From positions 1-56,935 of the forward strand of contig CAIYPF010000156.1 of NCBI GenBank assembly GCA_903928015.1: a stretch of DNA of 56,935 nt, read 5' to 3'. The DNA is from an uncultured Gammaproteobacteria bacterium (lineage in GTDB: Bacteria; Pseudomonadota; Gammaproteobacteria; Pseudomonadales; UBA5518). A program made the position numbers and the translations under genes. A model generated the notes under the pieces. It was not told the origin of the DNA. It saw nothing but the letters and a program-made list of their open reading frames with translations, and did no database searches. Positions 1 to 7,219 of the stretch are shown here, in pieces (position 1 is the stretch's first letter; each line of letters begins with the position of its first letter).

Positions 1-1
1 G

Positions 2-238
2 GGAAACGGGAGCGACGAAAACATCTGGGAACACGCAAGGCAACACGGGTACACGATTGTCAGCAAGGATTCGGATTTTCACGAGCGCAGCCTCGTGAAA
101 GGGTTTCCGCCCAAGATCGTCTGGATCACCCGCGGAAACTCCAGCACTGAGCAGATAGCCGGATTACTGCGCGCCAACACGGTGCGCATCTCAGAACTCC
201 ATGCGGATCCCGAGGCCGGGTATCTGATGCTTCGGTGA
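2..238 (+). CDS. DUF5615-type PIN-like protein, 3' part
   Basis: The gene is cut by the window start; 78 C-terminal residues are visible. They contain IVSKDSDF and a later KIVWITRGNSST segment, the layout of the DUF5615 family of small PIN-like proteins. In that family the Asp-rich motif after a beta strand is part of a presumed metal-binding nuclease site. Family members are usually predicted toxins paired with a small upstream antitoxin (often DUF433), which would lie outside the window. A toxin role is inference from the family. The next gene is convergent, so nothing downstream belongs to the same unit. Confidence 0.7.
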   Translation, partial: GNGSDENIWEHARQHGYTIVSKDSDFHERSLVKGFPPKIVWITRGNSSTEQIAGLLRANTVRISELHADPEAGYLMLR

Positions 239-388
239 GGTTCTGACGAGAGTGTCCATGTTCTGAGCCAACCTCAGCTGTTCACCATGAAACGCAGTTC
301 AGTGCGCGGATCCCTAAAGAACGCGGCACAGCATAAGCCGGTCGCGGGGATGGCCCTCTCCTACGGGCGGTATCTGGCGTGTCTGAGG

Positions 389-412
389 GTAGGAGCGGGC
401 CGTGCCCGCGAC
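389..412 (+). repeat. REP-type palindromic repeat, single copy
   Basis: A 24-bp copy begins GTAGGAGCG and ends GCCCGCGAC. Its stem arms are GCGGGC and GCCCGC around a CGT loop, where other copies have CAT. It is a lone copy in the 203-bp gap between the two convergent genes. I see no other feature in that gap. Confidence 0.75.
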
Positions 413-441
413 CAATCTCCCCGCTGGCCCGCAGCGCTCGC

Positions 442-1200
442 TCAAAAAAACGAAGCCCCCCCATTCACCCCCAGAGACTGCCCCTGTATCCACGTCCCCT
501 CGTCCGACATCACGAAGGCCACCATAGACGCAATGTCCGAAGGCTCACCCAGCCGCGCATGGCGCGTGCCTTTCAGCATCTGCTCGCGGAATTCGGCAGG
601 CATCGAGGCCTGTATCTGCGGCGTCATCACAAAGCCGGGCGCGACTGCATTGGCGCGGATGTTCTGCTTGCCCCAGGCCGAGGCCACGTGGCGCACCAGC
701 GCCTCGATGCCGGCCTTGGTGATGGCGTAGGCGGGGCGCACGGCCTCGCCCATCACGGCGGCCGCGGAACTGGTGTACACCAGCGAGCCGCCGCCGCGCT
801 TGATGAGTTCAGGCAGTGCTGCGCGCGTGCAGAGCCAGTGGCCGCGCAGGTTCACATCCAGCGTGCGATCGAAGACGGACATCGGCTCCTCCAGCACGTT
901 CGAGTCCTGGTGGATGATCTGCAGGTCTGCCGCGTTGGCGAAGAGCGCGTCGAGGCCGCCGAATTCCTTCACCGCCAGCGCCACCAGCGCATTCACCGAG
1001 GCCTCATCGGTGATGTCGAAGCCGGTGCCGATGCACGCGTGCCCCGCGGCACGCAGGCCCTCGGCCAGTTCCGTGGCATGCGTGGCGTTGATATCGCCCA
1101 CCACCACGCGCGCGCCGCCTTCTACCAGCCGCTGCACGGTGGCCGCACCGATGCCGCCGCCACCTGCCACTACCACCACCTTGCCGCCCAGTCCGCGCAT
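442..1200 (-). CDS. SDR family NAD(P)-dependent oxidoreductase
   Basis: A 252-residue classical short-chain dehydrogenase/reductase. The N-terminal glycine motif is AGGGGIG (residues 12-18), a slightly degenerate TGxxxGIG. VNLRG follows around 117-121. The catalytic Ser is S145, and the YxxxK pair is Y158/K162 (YAITK). The C-terminal PGFVMTP segment is typical of the family. The ATG at 1200 is chosen because GAGGAAAC sits just upstream and the Rossmann fold starts immediately; a longer frame to 1326 would add residues unlike the family. The substrate cannot be told from sequence. It is divergent from the DUF1993 gene, with about 100 bp between them. Confidence 0.88.
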   Translation of the reverse strand: MRGLGGKVVVVAGGGGIGAATVQRLVEGGARVVVGDINATHATELAEGLRAAGHACIGTGFDITDEASVNALVALAVKEFGGLDALFANAADLQIIHQDSNVLEEPMSVFDRTLDVNLRGHWLCTRAALPELIKRGGGSLVYTSSAAAVMGEAVRPAYAITKAGIEALVRHVASAWGKQNIRANAVAPGFVMTPQIQASMPAEFREQMLKGTRHARLGEPSDIASMVAFVMSDEGTWIQGQSLGVNGGASFF

Positions 1201-1301
1201 CACCGTTTCCTCAGCATGTTGTTGTTGCCGCAGTCTACCCAATACATGGTCGCGGGCTACAATCCGCCGCGATTCCACCTTCACCTCTCGAGGACATCCC
1301 C

Positions 1302-1910
1302 ATGGGCTTCGGTATCCACGACGCATCGCTTCCTGTTCTGGTCCACACCCTGAAGGCCCTCTCGGCGATCCTCAAGAAAGGCGCCGGGCACGCCAAGGCG
1401 AAGAACATCGATCCTGCAGTGCTGCTGCAGTCGCGGCTCTTCCCCGACATGTTTCCGCTCGTACGGCAGGTGCAGATAGCCACCGATATGTCCAAAGGCG
1501 GCGCGGCGCGCCTCGCGGGCATCGACAACCCCGCCTTCCCCGATACCGAAACGAGTTTTGCCGAACTGCAGGAGCGCCTCGACCGCACCATCGCGTTTAT
1601 CAAGAGCGTGAAGTCCGCGCAGATGGCGGGCGCCGAATCGCGCCCCGTGACACTGCAACTCGGCCGCGGCCCGGTGAGCTTTGCACGCGGGCAGGATTAC
1701 CTCATGGGCTGGGTGCTGCCGAACGTGTATTTCCACGTGACCACGGCCTACAACATCCTGCGCCACTGCGGCGTGGAGCTCAGCAAGAGCGATTTTCTGG
1801 GTGCGGTGCCTGGTGCGGTGATGCCGGGTGCGCCTGCGAAGAAAGCCGCGGGCAAAAAGAAAGCGGCCGCGAAAAAAGCGCCTGCAAAACAAGCGGCCAA
1901 GGCGAAGTAA
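1302..1910 (+). CDS. DUF1993 protein with Lys/Ala-rich tail
   Basis: 202 residues. The first ~165 match the DUF1993 family: an alpha-helical protein starting MGFGIHDASLPVLV, with a central LFPDMFPLVRQVQIATD segment and a late LMGWVLPNVYFHVTTAYNILR segment. This fold is probably related to DinB-like four-helix bundles. From about residue 177 it changes to a low-complexity tail made of Ala, Lys, Pro and Gly, with repeated AKK/KKA units resembling histone H1 or AlgP tails. The start is supported by GAGGA seven bases upstream. Function is unknown. The tail suggests nucleic acid or polyanion binding, which is inference. Confidence 0.85.
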   Translation: MGFGIHDASLPVLVHTLKALSAILKKGAGHAKAKNIDPAVLLQSRLFPDMFPLVRQVQIATDMSKGGAARLAGIDNPAFPDTETSFAELQERLDRTIAFIKSVKSAQMAGAESRPVTLQLGRGPVSFARGQDYLMGWVLPNVYFHVTTAYNILRHCGVELSKSDFLGAVPGAVMPGAPAKKAAGKKKAAAKKAPAKQAAKAK

Positions 1911-1953
1911 TCAGCTGATGCCCGCAGTCACGTCACAGGAAGGCTGAAGAGGG

Positions 1954-3741
1954 ATGGCGCACGAGCCCGTCACCCGCCGCCTCTCGGCCATCCTCGCCGC
2001 GGACGTCGCGGGTTATTCCCTGTTGATGGGCACGGACGAGGCCGACACGCTCGCGCGCTTCAAGCAGATCCGCACGAACATCGTCGACCCCGAGATCGCG
2101 CGCTGCGGCGGCACGCTGGTGGGCACGGCGGGCGACAGCCTGCTGGTCGAATTCGCGAGCGCGCTGTCCGCGGTGGACTGCGCCATCTGCTGCCAGCGCG
2201 CACTCGGGGAACTGAACGCATCCATCCCGCCGGAACGGCGCATCGCCTTCCGGATGGGCATCAATCTGGGCGATGTGATCCCCGCCGACGGCACCATCCA
2301 CGGCGATGGCGTGAACATCGCTGCGCGCATCGAGAAACTCGCCGAGCCGGGCGGGCTGTGTGTCGCGGGCAGTGTCTTCGATCAGGTGCGCAACAAACTC
2401 CCGATCGCGTTCGCGGACACGGGCGAGCACAGCCTGCGGCATATCGGCAATCCGGTGCGGGTGTACCGCGCTGCGCTGGGCGAATCGCCCGCGCCCGCAC
2501 CTGCGGCGGGATCAGCCGAGGCACCTGCCGCTCGCGATGATCGCGCGTCCATCGCCGTGTTGCCGCTGCAGAACCTGAGCGGCGATGCCGAGCAGGCCTA
2601 TTTCAGCGACGGCATCAGCGAGGACATCATCACGGAGCTGAGCCGCTTCCGCGAACTGATGGTCATTGCGCGCAATTCCGCCTTCCAGTTCCGCGATGGT
2701 GCGCGGGATGTGAAGGAGGTGGCCGCGCGTCTCGGCGTGCAGTTCGTGCTCGAGGGCAGCGTTCGCAAGAGCGGCAGCCGCGTGCGCGTCAGCGTGCAAC
2801 TCGTCGACGGGCAGAGCGCCTCGCCCGTGTGGGCAGAGCGCTGGGACCGGCAACTCGACGATATCTTCGCGATCCAGGACGAGATCACAGAGGCTGTGGT
2901 GGCGCGCGTGGCCGAAGGCGTCAAGGTTGCGCGTACGCGGAACCTGCACTCGGCGAGCGCCTACGACCGCGTGCTGCAGGCGCGCCCCCTGCGCACGACC
3001 TTCACGCGTGCCGCAAGTGCCCGTGCGGCAGAGTTGCTGCGAGAAGCCATCGCGCTGGATCCGGAACTCTCGATCGCAAGCTCGAGCCTCGCCTTCGTCC
3101 GCGTGGGCGATTTCGAGGAAGGCTGGACGGAAGATCCCGAGGCTGCGATCGAAGAAGCCCTGCAGGCCGCGCGCCGAGCCGTGCAGCTCGATGCGGCCGA
3201 CGGCTATGCGCACGCGAGCCTCTCTTATGTGCTCCTGAAGCTCGAGCGCTACGCCGAGGCCATACGCGAGGCCGAACTCGCGCTCACGCTGAACCCCAAC
3301 CACTCCAACATCATCATGAGCTGCGCGTGGTGCGCGATCGTGAACTGCGAGCCGGAACGCAGCATCGAACTGATCAACCGCGCGCGGCGCCTGAACCCGT
3401 TGATGGGGGGATGGGAGCTCTGGACGTTGGGGCAGGCGCTGCTCGATGCCCGGCGCTACCGCGAGGCGATGGATGCCTTCGAAGCCGTGACCGCGCCTCC
3501 GCTCGCCCTGCTGCTGGAGCGGGCGATCTGCCTTGTGTGGATGGGCGAACAGCAGGCCGCTCAGTTGGCGCTGGAAGCCTATCTGGAGCGCGCCCGCCGG
3601 GAGCTCTCACCCTGTCCGGCAGATCCCGCCGCGTGGCGGAGTTTTCTTTGCCGCCTGGCGCAAAGACGGGATGCGAGCGTGACGGAGCACTATCTGGAGG
3701 GCGCGAGACGGGCCGGGCTGGAGGTTGCCTCGGCGCTTTGA
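1954..3741 (+). CDS. Class III cyclase-domain protein with TolB-like and TPR regions
   Basis: 595 residues in three parts. Residues 8-170 form a class III adenylate/guanylate cyclase homology domain. Metal-binding aspartates are D17 and D61, and the transition-state pair is N121/R125 (NIAAR). Residues 198-320 match the CadC/TolB-like segment often fused behind such domains (IAVLPLQNLSG, then FVLEGSVRKSG). The remainder is TPR-like helical repeats. There is no membrane segment, so it is probably cytoplasmic. The positions that usually hold the purine-selecting Lys and Asp are Gly57 and Thr114, so cyclase activity or nucleotide choice is uncertain. AGGAAGG lies upstream of the ATG. It stands alone after DUF1993 and converges on pilU. 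Confidence 0.88.
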   Translation: MAHEPVTRRLSAILAADVAGYSLLMGTDEADTLARFKQIRTNIVDPEIARCGGTLVGTAGDSLLVEFASALSAVDCAICCQRALGELNASIPPERRIAFRMGINLGDVIPADGTIHGDGVNIAARIEKLAEPGGLCVAGSVFDQVRNKLPIAFADTGEHSLRHIGNPVRVYRAALGESPAPAPAAGSAEAPAARDDRASIAVLPLQNLSGDAEQAYFSDGISEDIITELSRFRELMVIARNSAFQFRDGARDVKEVAARLGVQFVLEGSVRKSGSRVRVSVQLVDGQSASPVWAERWDRQLDDIFAIQDEITEAVVARVAEGVKVARTRNLHSASAYDRVLQARPLRTTFTRAASARAAELLREAIALDPELSIASSSLAFVRVGDFEEGWTEDPEAAIEEALQAARRAVQLDAADGYAHASLSYVLLKLERYAEAIREAELALTLNPNHSNIIMSCAWCAIVNCEPERSIELINRARRLNPLMGGWELWTLGQALLDARRYREAMDAFEAVTAPPLALLLERAICLVWMGEQQAAQLALEAYLERARRELSPCPADPAAWRSFLCRLAQRRDASVTEHYLEGARRAGLEVASAL

Positions 3742-3745
3742 GCGC

Positions 3746-4957
3746 TCACCTCGGCCCTGGCGGTTTGCCGGGGGGCATTTTGGGCATGCCGTCGTCCTCG
3801 TCTTTCTCTTCCTCGACCAGGCTCAAGGTAAGTCCGCTCGAGGTGCGCAGGCCCTTGCCGCCATCGGGCGCTTCCTCCAGCCCGATGCTGCCGCCGGACT
3901 GGTCGAGCTTGATACGCAGGCGGACATCGTTCTGGGAGTCGGCGTTGCGGATCGCCTCGTCCATGGTGATGCGCCCTTCCTTGTAGAGCTTGAAGAGCGC
4001 GGCATCGAAGGTCTGCATGCCGAGCGCCTCGGACTTCGACATGATCTCCTTGATCGACTCGAACTCGCCCTTGATCACCAGTTCCTCGATGGTCTTGGTG
4101 CCGAGCAGTACCTCCACCGCCGCGCAGCGTTTGCCGTCGACCGTGGGGATCAGGCGCTGCGAGACGAAGGCCCGCAGGTTCTGGCCGAGGTTCATCAACA
4201 GCTGCGGGCGACGCTCTTCGGGGAAGAGGTTCACGATGCGGTCGAGTGCCTGGTTGGCGTTGTTCGCATGCAGTGTGGAGATGGCGAGGTGGCCTGTCTC
4301 GGCGAAGGCGAGCGCGTGCTCCATGGTCTCGCGGTTGCGCACCTCGCCGATCAGGATCACGTCGGGCGCCTGACGCAGCGTGTTGATCAGCGCGTTGTGG
4401 AAGCTGCGCGTATCAACGCCCACTTCCCGCTGGTTCACGATGCACTTCTTGTGGCGGTGCACGTACTCGATCGGGTCTTCGATGGTGATGATGTGGCCAC
4501 CGGCGGTGCTGTTGCGGTGGTCTATGAGGGCCGCTAGCGAGGTCGATTTCCCCGAGCCCGTGCCGCCCACAAACAGAATCAGTCCGCGCTTGGCGAGGAT
4601 CACGTCTTTCAGGATCGGCGGCAGACGCAGGTCGTCGAATTTGGGGATGTCGGTGGTGATGTTCCGCGCCACGATCGAGACCTCGTTGCGCTGGCGGAAG
4701 ATGTTCACGCGGAAGCGCCCGGCGCCGGAGATGGAAATCGCAAGGTTCATCTCGAGCTCTGTGCCGAAGATCTTGCGCTGCTCCTCGTCCATCAGCTCAT
4801 TGCCGATGGCGGCTACTTCGCCCGGCTTGAGCGGCTCCTGCGAGAGCGGCTTCAACACGCCCTGGAACTTGGCGCACGGCGGCGCCCCCGTGGCGAGGTA
4901 AAGATCGGAGCCGTCGTTCTTGGCGAGGGTGCGAAGGTAATCGTGGATGTTGTGCAC
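3746..4957 (-). CDS. pilU: Type IV pilus retraction ATPase PilU
   Basis: 403 residues of the PilT/PilU branch of secretion ATPases. They power or support pilus retraction at the inner membrane. Walker A is GGTGSGKST (131-139). The Asp box ITIEDPIEYVH and the His-box segment STLHANNANQAL are present. The N-terminal SDLYLATGAPP segment and the ~20-residue C-terminal extension, acidic then Pro-rich, favour PilU over PilT. The start codon is GTG, with GGAG about six bases upstream. No pilT or other pilus gene lies in the window, although pilT and pilU are adjacent in many relatives. PilU normally acts together with PilT, so a PilT elsewhere is expected. Confidence 0.9.
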   Translation of the reverse strand: MHNIHDYLRTLAKNDGSDLYLATGAPPCAKFQGVLKPLSQEPLKPGEVAAIGNELMDEEQRKIFGTELEMNLAISISGAGRFRVNIFRQRNEVSIVARNITTDIPKFDDLRLPPILKDVILAKRGLILFVGGTGSGKSTSLAALIDHRNSTAGGHIITIEDPIEYVHRHKKCIVNQREVGVDTRSFHNALINTLRQAPDVILIGEVRNRETMEHALAFAETGHLAISTLHANNANQALDRIVNLFPEERRPQLLMNLGQNLRAFVSQRLIPTVDGKRCAAVEVLLGTKTIEELVIKGEFESIKEIMSKSEALGMQTFDAALFKLYKEGRITMDEAIRNADSQNDVRLRIKLDQSGGSIGLEEAPDGGKGLRTSSGLTLSLVEEEKDEDDGMPKMPPGKPPGPR

Positions 4958-5148
4958 AGGAGTCTCCGACTCTGGGTATCACGCAGTGGCGGAGGAATAG
5001 CACGGGGTAATTGGCTTGTCACGCAACACACGGTCAAGCGCGGCCGGACAGACGAGCTGCAACGAAACTGAAAGGCCCGAGTCACTCGCTCTTAATCCGC
5101 GGCGTGGATGCTTTCCGGACAGCTTCTTTCCACCCCGAGGACATCACC

Positions 5149-6621
5149 ATGATCCCGCGTCTTTCATTGCTTGCCGCCGCACTGGCGGCCGCGCTGCCCG
5201 CGTTTGCTGCCACAGGCCCGAGCAGCTCAGCGACTCCGTATCTGACACCGGTAGAACCCGGCGTTGAGTTCACGTCCATTCTCACCACCGGCGATACGGT
5301 TGCGCTCCGGCAGGTCTGGAGCCGTGCTCCCGCACAGACCTACCGGATGGCAGGTATCCCGGACGGACTGGGTGCCTGGGACAACGACGATGGCACCTTC
5401 ACGGTCGTGATGAACCACGAACTTGGCAGTAGCGTGGGCGTGGCCCGCGCGCACGGCGGCAAAGGCGCGTTCGTTTCCCGTTGGCAGATCAGGAAGTCCG
5501 ACCTGAAAGTCCTGAACGGCCAGGATCTGATCGAGCGGGTCAAACTCTGGGACGGCAGCCAGTTCGTCGAAACGCCCGGCGCCGTCTTCAACCGCTTCTG
5601 CTCGGCCGATCTGGCTCCCTCAAAGGCTCTTTTCAACCGCAAGAGTGGCAAGGGCTATCACGGTGGCCGGATCTTCTTCTCCGGCGAAGAGACGAGCGGG
5701 GGCCGGCCCTTCGCCCACATCGCATCCGGTCGCGAAGCAGGCACCAGCTACCAGATTCCCGGCCTCGGCAATGCGGCCTGGGAAAATCTCGTCGCCAGCC
5801 CCTTCGAGCAGGACACCACTGTTCTCATGGGCATGGATGACGGCTCGCTGAATGCGAGCAAGCTCTTCGCCTACGTCGGCACAAAACAGAAGAAGGGATC
5901 CGCGCTCGAGCAGGCCGGTCTTGCAGGCGGCACCCGCTACGAGATGTCCATCGACGGATTCACCACCGAGTCACCGGCCATCAACGCGATTCCGAACGGC
6001 TACAGCGGACGCTTCTCGATGGTCACGAGCGGCGGCACGGGCTTGAACCGGGTCGAGGATGGTGCCTGGGACACGAAGAACCCCAACCGGTTCTACTTCG
6101 TCACCACGGCCAACATCACTGGAAACAGCCGGCTCTGGCGCGCCACATTCGATGACATCTCCAACCCCGCCGCCGGCGGCAACGTGGAAGTTCTGGTTGA
6201 TGGCGCCGTCACCGGCCAGAAGATGATGGACAACATCACGGTCGATGGCTCCGGCGCTGTCTACATGCAGGAAGATGTCGGCAACAACGCGCACATCGGC
6301 AAGGTCTGGAAATACGGCAGGGACGGCTCGCTCACGCTGATTGCACAGCACGATGCCGACCGCTTCATTGCCGGCGCCAGCGCCGACATCGACGGAACGG
6401 ATGCGAAACAGTCCGACGAGGAGTCGTCGGGCATCGTCGAGATCACGCAGTTGCTCACGGACGACGATAAGGTCGGAACTGCCGGCGCTGCATGGGACGT
6501 CCGCAACTACCGTTACTTCCTGATGGACGTGCAGGCCCACTACACGAGCGTCAACGGGACACCGCTGGACGCCGAGCTCGTCGAGGGCGGCCAACTGCTC
6601 ATGATGCAGGTTCCCCGCTGA
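5149..6621 (+). CDS. Secreted PhoX-like (DUF839) protein
   Basis: 490 residues. It starts with a Sec-type signal peptide (MIPRLSLLAAALAAALPAFA, cleavage near residue 21). The mature part resembles the PhoX/DUF839 beta-propeller group: GLGAWDNDDGTFTVVMNHEL, then YHGGRIFFSGEE, then NPNRFYFVTTA. PhoX enzymes are calcium/iron-dependent alkaline phosphatases, but many DUF839 proteins have no proven activity, so the reaction here is open. The ATG at 5149 is chosen because GAGGA precedes it and the signal peptide begins there. Classical PhoX is Tat-exported; this protein has no twin arginine. It is a single-gene unit closed by a strong terminator. Confidence 0.75.
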   Translation: MIPRLSLLAAALAAALPAFAATGPSSSATPYLTPVEPGVEFTSILTTGDTVALRQVWSRAPAQTYRMAGIPDGLGAWDNDDGTFTVVMNHELGSSVGVARAHGGKGAFVSRWQIRKSDLKVLNGQDLIERVKLWDGSQFVETPGAVFNRFCSADLAPSKALFNRKSGKGYHGGRIFFSGEETSGGRPFAHIASGREAGTSYQIPGLGNAAWENLVASPFEQDTTVLMGMDDGSLNASKLFAYVGTKQKKGSALEQAGLAGGTRYEMSIDGFTTESPAINAIPNGYSGRFSMVTSGGTGLNRVEDGAWDTKNPNRFYFVTTANITGNSRLWRATFDDISNPAAGGNVEVLVDGAVTGQKMMDNITVDGSGAVYMQEDVGNNAHIGKVWKYGRDGSLTLIAQHDADRFIAGASADIDGTDAKQSDEESSGIVEITQLLTDDDKVGTAGAAWDVRNYRYFLMDVQAHYTSVNGTPLDAELVEGGQLLMMQVPR

Positions 6622-6667
6622 GCCTGGACGCCCCGCGCCCCCGGGCGCGGGAATCATGCATTGCACC

Positions 6668-6699
6668 AACCCGGCAGGGGCAACCCCGCCGGGTTTTTT
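6668..6699 (+). terminator. Rho-independent terminator after the PhoX-like gene
   Basis: Outer arms AACCCGGC and GCCGGGTT flank inner arms GGGG and CCCC with a CAA loop and one bulged A. A run of six or more T follows directly. It lies 46 bp after the stop codon. Confidence 0.92.
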
Positions 6700-6768
6700 G
6701 TTTCCGGAATTGCCAACACGGGCCCAGTGCTGCTCCAATCCCCTCAACACTGACCTGGATGCGCGCAC

Positions 6769-7143
6769 ATGATCACTTACCTCTACTGGGCTGCCGTGAT
6801 CGCACTCTCGCTCGGGGCGCTGTGGGCGGGTGCCAAAAGCCTCGGCAAGCCGCTCGGCGGGCTGGTGGCTGCGGTGGTGATCCTGGTGTCGGGCTGGCTC
6901 GCGTACACCTTCCATTTCGAGAATGTCTTCGTGAAACGTTGGGGAGGTGTGATGAGCCTCACAGTTCCGGAAGGCCAACACCACCTTGGAGCCACCTGGA
7001 AGGATGTCAATCTCTGGGTTGAAAACTACGATCCCTCCTCGAATACCTGCGAGTTCCGCGAGTACTCCAGAGGCAACCTGCTGCAGGGGCGGGTGATCAT
7101 CAAGAATTGCAATCCGGTGCTGCCCGTCGCCAACCCGCGCTGA
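6769..7143 (+). CDS. Small two-helix membrane protein, unknown
   Basis: 124 residues that I do not recognise as a named family. Two hydrophobic helices occupy about residues 3-22 and 31-48, joined by a short basic loop (AGAKSLGKP). A soluble C-terminal half of ~75 residues has two cysteines (in NTCEF and KNCNP) that could form a disulfide if it faces the periplasm. It begins about 70 bp after the terminator, so it has its own start of transcription or depends on read-through. The next gene is 76 bp downstream on the same strand. An alternative start would not alter the helices much. Confidence 0.6.
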   Translation: MITYLYWAAVIALSLGALWAGAKSLGKPLGGLVAAVVILVSGWLAYTFHFENVFVKRWGGVMSLTVPEGQHHLGATWKDVNLWVENYDPSSNTCEFREYSRGNLLQGRVIIKNCNPVLPVANPR

Positions 7144-7219
7144 TCCGCGCGGGGAGGGAAGGAACGCACTTCAACGTGGCGTCAAAACCGCCACGACAAC
7201 ACCAAAGGTTCCAGGCCTC

